Source of the DNA: Symsagittifera roscoffensis
Taxonomy: Eukaryota > Xenacoelomorpha > Acoela > Convolutidae
NCBI RefSeq assembly: GCF_963678635.1
Contig: NC_087071.1
Span: 39,387,797-39,451,796 of the forward strand
Direction of reading: 5' to 3'
DNA length: 64,000 nucleotides
Shown here piece by piece: positions 34,195-45,109 of this stretch (positions are counted from its first letter, which is position 1; every line of letters begins with the position of its first letter). The position numbers and the translations under genes are program-made. The notes beneath the pieces are model-generated. The model searched no databases. It was not told where the DNA came from and saw nothing but the letters and a program-made list of their open reading frames with translations.

Positions 34195-35650
34195 ATTAGG
34201 TACGGGTCCAAGGTTTTCAGCATCATGAATAACAGTATTCTGTACTGCTGATATCCTCTCGTCTTAGTTTCACCAGTATAAAATTGCTGGGATTTTCAAC
34301 AAGCCCCAACTCATTTGTTTGAAGAGTTGGGCAGAAATCAAATTTAACTTTTTCCTTGTAGAGTTTTGGGACCAAGCTATTTTCCCATTGTGTTTTTTCT
34401 GGAGTATAATGTTGAATAGAATAGCAAACTGACCAGATGAGAAGAATAGAGAGAAATGATTATGAGACCAAATGAAAAACGGAAGTAAACAAAATGATTC
34501 ATCTTAATATACAAGTATGGAAGTAGTACCAACTATGGAATATTTTGCATAAAAATTCCATATAGGAAAAAAGTGTAGTTGTTAGCTCTCCTATAAAAAT
34601 CCACATTTCGCTCTAAAAACCAATCTTCCAGATGGGACAAGCTCTCCCTAGATTCTAGTCATTAGATAATGTAAGATCGATTTTTATTTATAAATGCATC
34701 GAAATTTATGAAACTCTTGGTAACCCAAGATTATTGTGTGTAAGCTCATTATTCTATATGATCTTCATGTAATTTTAAATTCCATTTGGTTCTAATAAGA
34801 ACAACTCTCAGTCAAATTCTGAAAAAACTAGATGAATTTATATACATACATCAAGAATTTGACTTATGTACAAGACTTTGTTCAAAGGAAATTTTTACTC
34901 AAGTGTTGATATATCAGGTACGAGTCCAAAGATTTCAGCATCATGAGTAACAGTATTCTGTATTGCTGATATCTTCTCTCCATCTTTTTCAACAGGTTAA
35001 TTTTGTCGGAGCTTTTTGAACTGCTCTAACCCGTTTTTTTTGAATAGTTGGGTAGAAACAAAGTGAAATTCCCTTTTGTAGGATTTTTGGGACCAAGCAA
35101 ATTTCCCATTTTTGGTTCGATTTTTTGAAAATTTAATATAATTGGGACTAATGTCTTTTCTGGAGTGCAATGTTGAATCGATTAGCAAACTGATCAGATG
35201 AGGAAAATTCAGAGAAAAGATTTTGAGATTCATTGAAAAACGGACAGAATGAGGAGTCATCTTGATATACAAGTTTGGAAGTAGTACTAAATATGGAATG
35301 TTTTGATGAAAACTCCATATAGTGAAATTGCGTAGGCGATATCTCTCCTATAAAAATCCACAATTATTTTCTAAAAATCATTCTTCCAGATGGGCACTGT
35401 TATGTGACAAGCTCTCCCCAGCTTTTAGTCAGATTATATTGGAAAATCGCTGGTTTTTTTTTTTCCAACGAGTTTCACGAAAAATTTAGTAACCCAAAAT
35501 TATTGTGTGTATACTCGAAACTCTATATAATGTTCGTAGAACTTTATAATTCATTTGGTTCTAATAGGAACATCTTTTAGTCAAAGTCTGCAGAGATAAG
35601 ACAAAAATATTTACTTGTATCAAGAAATTGATTCATGTACAAATTTTCTT
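34195..35650. repeat. ~720 bp direct duplication
   Basis: Two head-to-tail copies (about 34,195-34,915 and 34,916-35,650). Shared landmarks are GGTACG-GTCCAA-G-TTTCAGCATCATGA, ACAGTATTCTGTA-TGCTGATAT, GATGAG-A-AAT-GAGAGAAA, TTCCATATAG, CTCTCCTATAAAAATCCACA and TTCCAGATGGG. No coding potential was seen. Confidence 0.85.
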
Positions 35651-37780
35651 CAAACACAATTTCTACTCAAAATTTTAAAATCAATTGGAGAAGATTTTAA
35701 TAGGCTTAGTCGAGTAGTTCAACAGTTTTTACAATAGAAAAGAGCCAAGACCATGCCTAGTTTTGCAAAGAGTCGTCTAGTTTGCAAAAAAAATCAAGTT
35801 GTAATATCTAAGTTCTAATCAAAAATTTGCTTCTACGCAAACCGCAAAGTCTTGGTACAGCTTTTCCTGACAGAAATCGAGAAATTCAATACCAAAATGT
35901 GAATCTTATTTGTTTTAGATTAATGATTATTTTTTTGATGATCATGGTTATGTGCATAGTGATTTTATAAGCATTGTGATAAATCAATCAATTGCTTTTT
36001 AATCGATTTTTGGTAGTTTGCAATGATAAATCTTTGAAAACCGATAATTTGTTCAGATTTTTTTTTTCTAAATGACACTAAAAATCAACTTACGATTATA
36101 AGTCAAAAAGTCAAGAATGTGTAAAACGCCGACAAAAAATTCTATTTCAATCATAAATTGATTTATTTTTTAAGTTTGTTATCACTTTCGTGCCAGACCG
36201 TGTTTTCTTCTGAACAGAGAAAAAATACCCTTTTGAATCAAAAAATTTTTTCTTTTCCTTCTATCACGAAATGTTTCAATTTTTTTGCCAAAGCTGCAAA
36301 GAATTTCTGAAAGGACTTAAAGTTTCATCGGATCCCTGTAGAAGAAGTCAAAAGCAACCATTTCTTAAAAAATCGGTCATTTGTACTAAGTGTTCATATG
36401 CTGATAAGCATATGCAAATAATTTCCCTAGCCCGGATCCACAAATTCAATTAACTTCTTTAATTGAGTCAACCGAAAACACGTATTTCTTCCTCGAAGTT
36501 GTCTTTGACATAGCCACTTCTTTTCTAAATTCTCTGATTCTTTTATTCTCGAGCTCTCTCCATTATGAAAGATCTGCGATAATTGATTCACTATACTGGG
36601 ATTAAAATTTGAAAGTCTTGATAGATTCGGTAACTGTTTCAAACTGCATGCAGTAACTCGCTCGTTCCATTATGTCGGGCTTCAACTTTTGTGATAGACT
36701 TCTGTAATTTTTGAGGTTGGTGTTGGAACTGGAATGAACCTAACAACAGGAGATTTTTGAATAAGATGAAATACTCTCTTTTCAGCTGAATTTTATCACC
36801 TGCTAAAAGTATGGAACAATTCAGTTAACTTGATTAAAAAGAAATTACTATGTCTACTCAAAATGTTGAATTTTTTGTTTATGAAAGGTTTTGTATAATA
36901 AAGGTTTATTGCTGAACCGAATCTGATTTTAAACTTTGATTTTAAAAAAAATTCTTTAGAAACTACTCCTGTCATTCACATTCTTGATTCAGTAACGAAC
37001 AAAAAATTGAATTATATAACTGGACAATCTCATCACATTCATATGGAAAATTCATTTTGTTTTATAAATCTATTTGTTTGAAACTTTTAATGAGTGTTTC
37101 TAGAAGTTAGAAGTTTCATATTACTCTAAAAGTTAAAGTGTAACGACTTCTTTAAAAAAATTGTATGAGTAAATGTGTAGATTCTAACACTTAGTAGACT
37201 TTAGAAGTTAATGAGTATCGACGTCATTTTCTCTGTTGGAAATATTCAACAAATTTCACTGTTCTATGAAAATAATTGTGTAATTACGTTAAATTTTCTG
37301 GGGGAACTTTTTTTTTAAAAAAAATTTCAAAAGACACCATCAAGTCCCAGGCTCTCGGATTAGTTTGCGAAATAAAAAAATGTTTTCAAGAAGTAAATGT
37401 AAAGTTGTTAAAAATTTTTTTTAAATTGTGCAAAATATTTTGAAAATTCCTCTGTAAGATGCAATATTTTTTTAGTTTATCCAAAAAAATAATGCAGAAA
37501 AAAACAATTTATTTCTCTAGCGAAAACTCAAAAAGCAATTTTTTTTGTGAAATTGTTTGCTAACTTTTTGCTTAAAGATGATCTATATTAATGATTTTGA
37601 CCGCTATTTCTTATGTTATTGTATTGTCTTCTTTACAAGTATCTTCTTCATGGAAAGACCGAATCAAAAACAATTGCCAGAAATATGCTTACACAATACG
37701 AGAGACATTAATTGTAACAATTGGCAGGATTCAGTATCAAGTATAGAAACAAAATTATTAAAAGATAACGCCGTTTTTGT
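35651..37780. other. No feature recognised
   Basis: AT-rich sequence; open frames such as that at 36,271-36,453 carry a few Cys residues but no family pattern that I can defend. Confidence 0.45.
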
Positions 37781-40300
37781 TTTTATAGCAGTTTGCGTGA
37801 CATCACAAAAGAAACCGACAAAAACAAAACTTTGAATCGGGGAGCATTAGTCAATATTGGTGTCAATCTCACCAATTTGATCGATAAATCAATACTTTTG
37901 TGTGACAAAGATCCACAGTCCCTCATTGACAATGTACATTGTATGAATTCGTCGTTGTTGGCAGAAAAAAAAAGTGGAGATGCGAAAAGAGTTTCTGGAG
38001 CTTGAAAACAACATCAAAGAGCCACTACATAAGATTTTGAGCATCCTGAAGGAGAGAAGCAGTTTCAAAAAAGTGAAGCAAGAGAATTGGATGACAAAGG
38101 TAATGAGGAGGAGGAGGAGGAGGAAGTAACATTTAAAGCGATATCTCATCACTCTGCCAGTATTTGGGTTCAAAAGAGCCCGGTATAGTTTAAATCTCAC
38201 TACATCATACCTCATCCCCTACTTTATCACCGAAAAAGAAAATGGCTTTTAGCTATCAAGGAAATCCATCGAAGTTGCTTCGTTCAAATTTGGAGATGTT
38301 CAACTTCTGGACCTTATGCTGGTTTTGGATGGAGTTACTGCTTTAGACTCTCGGGTGATTCTACTGTTCGAACCAGTGAGATGAAAAGGTACTTTCTTTA
38401 CGAGTGGTTTGATAATCAAAACAAGCTCGATAAACAACAACTACCAATGTATGATGACTTTTACAGTATATTGAAGAACAAAAACCCTCTCGATAAAGAG
38501 TATGAAGAGTTTCAGACGCTTTTCATTAGTTGGTTAACTGAACAACAAGCAAAGGAAAAATTTGAGTTGAAAACTAAACCTCCTACTGGACTGGGTAACT
38601 ACAAGTACCTGAAATCTAACTGGGAACCGGAGAAGATGTCTTTGGTGGTTTAACAAGAAAGATATTGTTCCTATGAGAATTCTTCAAAGCTATGCAGAAA
38701 AAAATTGAATTTTATTATATTGGCACTCGGCTGCATCGAATTAAGCGAAAATTTGTCTATGCAATTAGTTAGACATTAAGTTTCAACCCCAGCCCCTGTG
38801 CTCAAGTAGTGATGACTTGCTTGAAAAAAAAAACGGGAAATTACGACCGGTGGCCTTCAATTGTTTTCACAAAGTTATGCAGTAGCAAACGAGACACTTA
38901 CTCGAAAATCAAACTTTTGTAAAAGTCAATCGTGGGATTTTAGCTAATTATAACCTTATTCTAGGTGTTAAGATATGTATACAGGCTTGTCAACGAGATG
39001 GGATAAAAGATGACAAAAAATCTATCTGTAAAAAAGGATAAATTTTCAGGCGAAATCGAATTCGTACGTTTGAAAATATGGTCAAGTCACAATTTCAAAT
39101 AACCTGGCCTGAATAATAAATTGAAAGCTACTACACAAAAAGAAAACTGAAAAAATTTATTTTTTCATTGCTGATGGGTAATGCTACCATTGTAGAGCTG
39201 TTTTCGAACCTATGGTGTGTTATTTCAATTTTTCCCCTTGTCAAGAAACACTACATAGCCTTAGTGATGATGACATCAAAACATGAATCAAGAAAAAAAG
39301 AAATGGACGAGTTTCTTGCCAATTCTGAAAAACACCGACATCACAAAAATGAAATTCTTCAGTTTCTTGCCTATTCTCAAAAACACCGACATCACCAGAA
39401 ATGATATTGGGAAATGTAAAAGAATCATATCTGGTAGAGAATCATTTATTGAAACATCCGCAATGAATGATGATATCGAGCTTCAAACAGGACCCTTATC
39501 ACACCATTTTTCAGTTTTGCTTGAATCTTGGACTACAGTGTACAAAATTTGATCGATTTCTTAAATACATACCGCGTAAACTATTCAACAGTTCGTTCAG
39601 TCTGTTGTTTATGCAAAGCGAGCAGTTGACGGAAACACATTATCTGTTGGGGCAGCCGAAACAATAAAATTGCTAGGAAATAGTTCTTATGGCTATCAAA
39701 AAACGGACAGATCAAAACATACAATGACAAAACACCTTGTTGACAAAAAACCCATAAAGTTACGAGACTCAGAATTGTAGATACAGACATGTATGAAAAG
39801 GAGCTTGTTAAATAAATCTACTATAGAGACAGTGAACCAACTATAGTAGGATTCCCTAAATTACAATATGCCAAGTTAAGAATGCTGGAGCTGTATTTAA
39901 AGGACGCAAGCATTGTCGAAACTATTTCAGAGCAGATGCAAAAAACATCGTTTTCCGGTTACTTGCTGCTCTTAACACGAGGAACATGGCCAGAGAGAAA
40001 CAGGATTGTTCAATGAGGAACTCAGATGCACAGAAGTGTTGTGCCTTCGCAGTAAAATATATTGCTGTAACGATACTAAACTCAAAAATATACGTTGACT
40101 AGTAAGAGACTGAACAAACGCGCGGTAGAATACTATGGAGATTGCCCGATGGCAAAGTACTGGACGAGGCAGTGAGTTTGAAGTCAATTGCCAGAGTATT
40201 TAAAACAATTAACCATGTAATTGCAACTTATGAACAAGCTAAAAAAGACTGAGCTGTTTTTACCCTGAACAGGAAATTGAATGTTACAAATACAACCACG
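37781..40300 (+). pseudogene. Protein-primed family-B DNA polymerase remnant, lineage 1
   Basis: Broken plus-strand frames retain the domain order of virus/transposon-type protein-primed DNA polymerases (DNA_pol_B_2, as in Polinton/Maverick and relatives). First is a helical Lys/Glu region (37,880-38,095). Next are an exonuclease segment, PVFGFKRARYSLNL then SYLIPYFITEKE (38,156-38,215), and FKFGDVQLLD (38,295-38,325). Then come YFLYEWFDNQNKLDKQQLP (38,387-38,443), WWFNKKDIVPM, and the finger-domain helix ETIKLLGNSSYGYQ (39,657-39,698; the KxxxNSxYG motif B). Last are YAKLRMLELY (39,868-39,897) and a C-terminal LNKRAVEYYGD. At least six frame breaks and several stops make it dead. The palm DTDS motif expected between 39,900 and 39,930 is missing, apparently deleted. 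Confidence 0.8.
38104..38126. repeat. (GAG)n run inside polymerase remnant
   Basis: Seven GAG/GGA triplets encoding a short charged run between the helical region and the exonuclease motif; possibly expanded after inactivation. Confidence 0.7.
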
Positions 40301-40429
40301 CCTTAAAATTGTGAGAGAATATCAAATAAAATTGTTTACTATGCAGTAAATTGATACATTTTCTCTGTAAAAAAAACTTTTTTTGAACATTCCTTTTTTG
40401 AGCGCTGCGTTTAGGTTAAGAGTTTTGTA

Positions 40430-42500
40430 ATGCTTTTTATTCAAGAAAACGTTGCTATAATGCCAGATCGGGAACCAATCAAAAAGCAATTGCAGCCAGC
40501 AGATCGAACAATCACAACAACAACCCAAATTTTCAACGCAAACTACAGCACAATTTGCTTGAACCAAGGGAGCCATGAAAAGATTTTTGCTCAGATAAAC
40601 GCAGTGGCTTACCTCGGAAAGAGCCAGCACTTCATAGCTATGAGCCCCAAAGACTGCCTGCAGCATGCTTGAGATCTACAAATCTGCTTAGCAACAATTA
40701 GCAGCGCCAACCGAAAAAAAGGTGCAACGAATTCCACCTCTAGCTCAAAATCATTGAGAATTATTAGCCTTCCGAACTTGCAAATGACGATATCTGATGA
40801 AAATCATGTGGTATATGCCTATAACATGTTTGATTTCGCTAGCAAACTCACTTTGCTGAAATTTTCAATCACTCTTCACTTGAAACCAGATCTCAATTCA
40901 CAGTTCAACCGAAATCAGCTTAACCATGCTCTGACTTCAACCGACAAGCCTCTGCCAAGTATTCTATTGCAATTTGGTCCTACCAAAGTCGAAAATTTTC
41001 TTTCGAACTCGAGGAAATTGATGTGATAATAGATTCGAAACTCTAAGTTTTTGACGCCGAGCTATCTGCCAAAGGAAAAACAACTGCAACATGCCAACCT
41101 TGCAACACTGCTCACTAAAGGCGTTGGAATCATCATGCGTTTTTGTTCAGCTAATGACGTCATGACAGAAGCCATCTAATGAACTCAGAAAAACCCGACT
41201 TGATGGAAATGCCTTCAGGATGGTCTCATTAACGGAAGAGAAAACCAGCTAAACCCAACAGCGCCAGCATCATTCAATTCAATTAAAATCAGAACGTTTT
41301 GCTCTTTCAACAGGTAGCCGAAGGGATGCACATGGACGCCGACAGAATCTCAGCAGCTGGCATGGAAGTTTTGAGCATCTCAGAGTGTTCTACCAGACGT
41401 CTACCCAATAGACATTACGAAGTTGGGACGCTTTTAAAAGCAATCGAAATTCGACAATAAATGATGGCTTGTCAACAAGCAATTGGACAGTGTTCTAGAG
41501 CAACTGCGAAAAGACCCGACCACGGTAGCCAAACATCATGAAACCATGACATGGGTCTTGAGAAAGGATTAATCATGAAAGTAATGGACCCCCGGACAAC
41601 GCGATAATAAAATGGTGATTGTCTCTACTCCCAGAAACAAATGCCAATAAGCCAGAAAAACTTTGCCGAGTTCTAAACGCCTCCAGCATCTTAAAAGGAA
41701 TCTCTCTCAACATTACTCTTTTAACTGAACCGGACATCCTTACTAATCTCACCGGACTTGATTGATTTTTCGTCAAGAATAGATTGCCATCTCGGCACAC
41801 TTTGTGGCAAATTTCACAGTGCAACAGACTCACAGTGAGTCGCCTGTTCCGCTACTCGACAATCTGCTAAGGACAATGCTGAAAAATTTCCCAGTTTGGT
41901 GCAATCATAGGAACACCTCTGAAAAGTTGTATCAACGCCTGTCGAAGCCATCAGATTGATGCAAGACCTTCAAACAAGGTTTTCGGCGCTTTGGTTTCAT
42001 TTTGCTTGTGACTTCCACCTCTAAACAGTTTCTAATTACCATCAACGAGAACAATATAGGAAATAGAAGTGAATAAAACTTATGAAACAAATACGTTCTA
42101 GCTGTTTTCAAAAAATTTAAAAAAGACCTCGGCCAACGCAAAATACCGAAGCTTGTTTCTTCAATTTTTGAACCACTTGGAATAAACATGCCATTGATAC
42201 GAATCCGGAAGTCACTTCAACTTGCCTAGACCATTCGACTTCAGTGGTACAACCCTTTCAACCTGGATTCTCAACAAATGACCCTTTCATGGAAACAAGC
42301 ACACAACAATTCATGAAACGTTTTCTTCCAGAATAGTTCCCTTTCACTCAGCTAACGAAGAAAATTGACGAAGCCCGCTGAGAACTTAAAACTAGGGGAT
42401 CTATCGTGAATGTTCAAGGAGTTCACGCCTCGTGGCCTTTCGCCGCTGGGACGGTTACTCCGTTTGTTTTCCGGATCACATGGAATAGTACGATCGAGCG
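40430..42500 (+). pseudogene. BEL/Pao retrotransposon pol remnant
   Basis: Plus-strand frames follow the BEL/Pao pol order. An upstream frame (40,430-40,672) is followed by an aspartic-protease-like segment (40,754-41,026; YNMFDFASKLTLL, where family members have D-S-A/G-S). Next is reverse transcriptase, with KPEKLCRVLNASSILKGISL and LLTEPDILTNLTGL (41,648-41,763). Then EAIRLMQDLQTRFSAL (41,945-41,992) lies where the post-YVDD helix is expected. KIPKLVSSIFEPLGINMP (42,140-42,194) follows, a match to the FDPLG-type segment specific to this superfamily. An RNase-H-like start (VQGVHASWPFAAG) lies near 42,412-42,450. The YVDD catalytic box and integrase are not recognisable. Stops and frameshifts show it is inactive. 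Confidence 0.8.
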
Positions 42501-43373
42501 AAGAATAGACAAACCGTGGACGCCTCACCAGACCCGCTACAAAACTCTCAATAGCTTTGAAGACTGACTCAGCAAAAATTGGCTCCCATGAACCGCAACT
42601 TCGTCAGTGGCAAAAAGACAAGATGCAGCAGGAAACCAGACGATTCAATATCGGACAACTCATTGACTAGACGACTCTTATCGCCGACACCCGACATGCC
42701 TTATACACATTTGAATCTGTTTGCAACTTACAATTGGGCATGGCGTTGTTCACACCTATTTAAAAAAATTGTCAGAATTTTAGAAATTTTAACAGATCTC
42801 AATAACCAATGTCTCAACTAGAGAGACATATTTGGTAATGAACGAAACGTATATCTGTTTGTTGCTTGCAACATGCAGCATAATGGAATTAAAAATGAAC
42901 TGGAAATGAAAAGCACCAAAAGAACTGATTTAAAACAACAAAAAATTTCAAGTGTTTGGTTTAATTTAAGCGGGAGTTGTTATCCCCATTCTTCATAAAG
43001 TGGTTTTATATCAAATTAACGAAATTGTTACAAAAGTTTGTAAAACTGATCCAAGTTAAAAAGAAGCAGGTGAGCCTCGTGACTCTATTTTTGACCAATA
43101 GATATTGGATTGAAACTCATTGCATAATCTCAAGCAGTAATAAAATCGCGATTATTTGGATACCACGTTTTAGTGATCTTGTTTTGTATTATCAGCATCG
43201 AATACTCGCTGCAGGCGAAAGCCAAAAACCTAATGAAGTTATATTGACATCTCCCAGATTTTCTTCTTAAGTTAAAACTGTTTGGTTTCACTGTCTTGGT
43301 ATATACAATGAAGCAGGTGTAATGTGTTCCTCTCCGTCTGATACAAAGTCATTTAATTGGACCAAAATGAACC
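42501..43373. other. Between BEL pol and gag remnants, no gene
   Basis: A GC-richer beginning (to 42,680) may still be BEL-derived; the rest is AT-rich and unrecognised. No LTR pair was found. Confidence 0.4.
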
Positions 43374-44610
43374 ATGAAACACGAACCACGAACCACCAAC
43401 TACCAATCAGGAACCATGAGTGATACGATCGACCAGAACGATCTACGAAGCTTCGCGAACGAACAAGTCGATGTGGGGTCAGTTGTAAACCAGCAACCAA
43501 GTCAGAGCATGCGAACGAGCAGAGTGAGCAAACAATTGATCCGAGCGTGCAAAACAGTCAGGACGAACGTACTTGAAAGTAGTTCATTCAAGTATTGGTC
43601 ACAAGGTGTGCATTCCCCAGTACAGGGACAGGGCAGGGATAATCGTAATCCAATCAACCTATCCAGTGGCCGATCTTGCGGGCTTGTGAATCTCTCTTGC
43701 AGTCTTAAACGAGACTCTCACATCGATCAGCGAAAAGAGTAGATTGATATAGGATGTGTGCAAGATTGAAACGAATGTCTGCAAGCAGTGCTGGAAAAAA
43801 CTTGTGAGTTAAGAGCAGAAGTATGAGAGATCATTCAGCAGACGAATGACTTCTTGGAAATGAGCGAACATCTTCCAGATGAATGACATGAGAAGCAAAC
43901 GAGCCTCAAACAGTGTTCTCACCAAGCTCAAGTCAGATGAAGTTGCCTAAGATCAACCTTCCCTTTTTCACTGGAAATTATTCTGCTGGTCATATAAAAT
44001 CAAACCTACGATGTACTGAGAAGTTAACCATCGTCACGTTTTCACTTCGAGGGGAGGCACAAGATCTGGTCAACAATGTAGCAATAAATGATGTGAATTA
44101 CGAGCTTGCAAGACGGATTCTAAGGACAACAAGAGGTTCATAGTGAAAATGCACCTCAGTGCTATTTTGAGTTTTCCGTACTTGAATACTGAAAATGGGA
44201 CCAGCGTTAAGAAGATTTTGTGGTGTTTTCACGAAAGCGTGGCTGCATTAGAAGTGCAAGACTATAACACTCGAAAATGGGTTCCAATACTGGTTCATGT
44301 GGTATAGTAGAAACTGGATCTGGACAGCCAAAAGCAATGATAGCTTCAAAACCCAGACGTAGATTTTTCATTCTTTTGCATGAGCAAGGGCGTTAGAAGC
44401 AGTGAACTCATTAATCGGTTTTCAGAAACAAACATTTCGAGTTGAAGCACACGATGATGACAAAGCAAGAATTGATCGAAGACAACCGTATAAAGCAGCA
44501 ACTGTGGACGAGCAAGGTGTGTTTTTTGATGCTCTTGTAATGGCATGTAACGTGTTTAAGAAGCTGAAAGCACAAACAAGAAAAATCATAGTGAACTTCC
44601 ACTAATGGAA
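43374..44610 (+). pseudogene. BEL/Pao retrotransposon gag remnant
   Basis: An N-terminal charged/Gln-rich frame (43,374-43,742) leads to a DUF1759-type BEL gag domain. Its visible parts are KLPKINLPFFTGNYSAG (43,939-43,989), FSLRGEAQDLVNNVAINDVN (44,041-44,100) and VAALEVQDYNTRKWVPILVH (44,240-44,300). A degenerate zinc-knuckle region follows, FFDALVMACNVFKKLKAQTR (44,522-44,580), where family members have C-x-x-C and H/C residues. There are stops between parts, for example after ILVHVV. It lies downstream of the pol remnant, the reverse of the normal order, so it is either a second element or a rearranged one. Confidence 0.8.
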
Positions 44611-45109
44611 AGAATCTGAGCACTCTAATCTGGAACCTGACTGAATGGCCTACTGGGAACTTGAAGGATACTGTTGTTCGACCATCACAGATAGGATATC
44701 GTTTGCCGTGCCTTGATAGACAATGGATCACAATTGAACCAGGTCAGTGAAAGCTTCGGAAGACGTCATGGGTTGCCTCTTAAACCGGCATGACAAAGAG
44801 TTGAGCCAGTTAGAACTGTCCTACCATAAGAGACCGGAGGTCTTGCGCCGATAACTTTGTCGTTGCCTGGAGATGATGCACTACGAGAACACTTTTTCAT
44901 CATGCCGCAAGTCACAACAGATCTACCAGGCAACGATGTTGGTGTACGAGAACATAAACTTCCGTCACGATATGCACTCATGGATCCAGCATTAGTATGT
45001 AAAAATGGCTACAAAATTATATACTTTTAACCCCTCAGAATTCGGTGTGCTTTTAGATTTCAAAATTTTAACCCCCTAAGTGGCAAAAGCTCCTAAACTT
45101 TTGTCCAGT
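44611..45109. other. GC-rich patch, possibly end of gag-pol
   Basis: 44,640-45,000 is GC-rich compared with the flanks and may belong to the BEL remnant, but I see no recognisable motif in any frame. Confidence 0.35.

Noticed and set aside
44766..44981. 71-codon GC-rich minus-strand frame
   Set aside because: It lies antisense within or beside the BEL gag remnant; Ser/Gly/Arg-rich content fits an antisense shadow frame.
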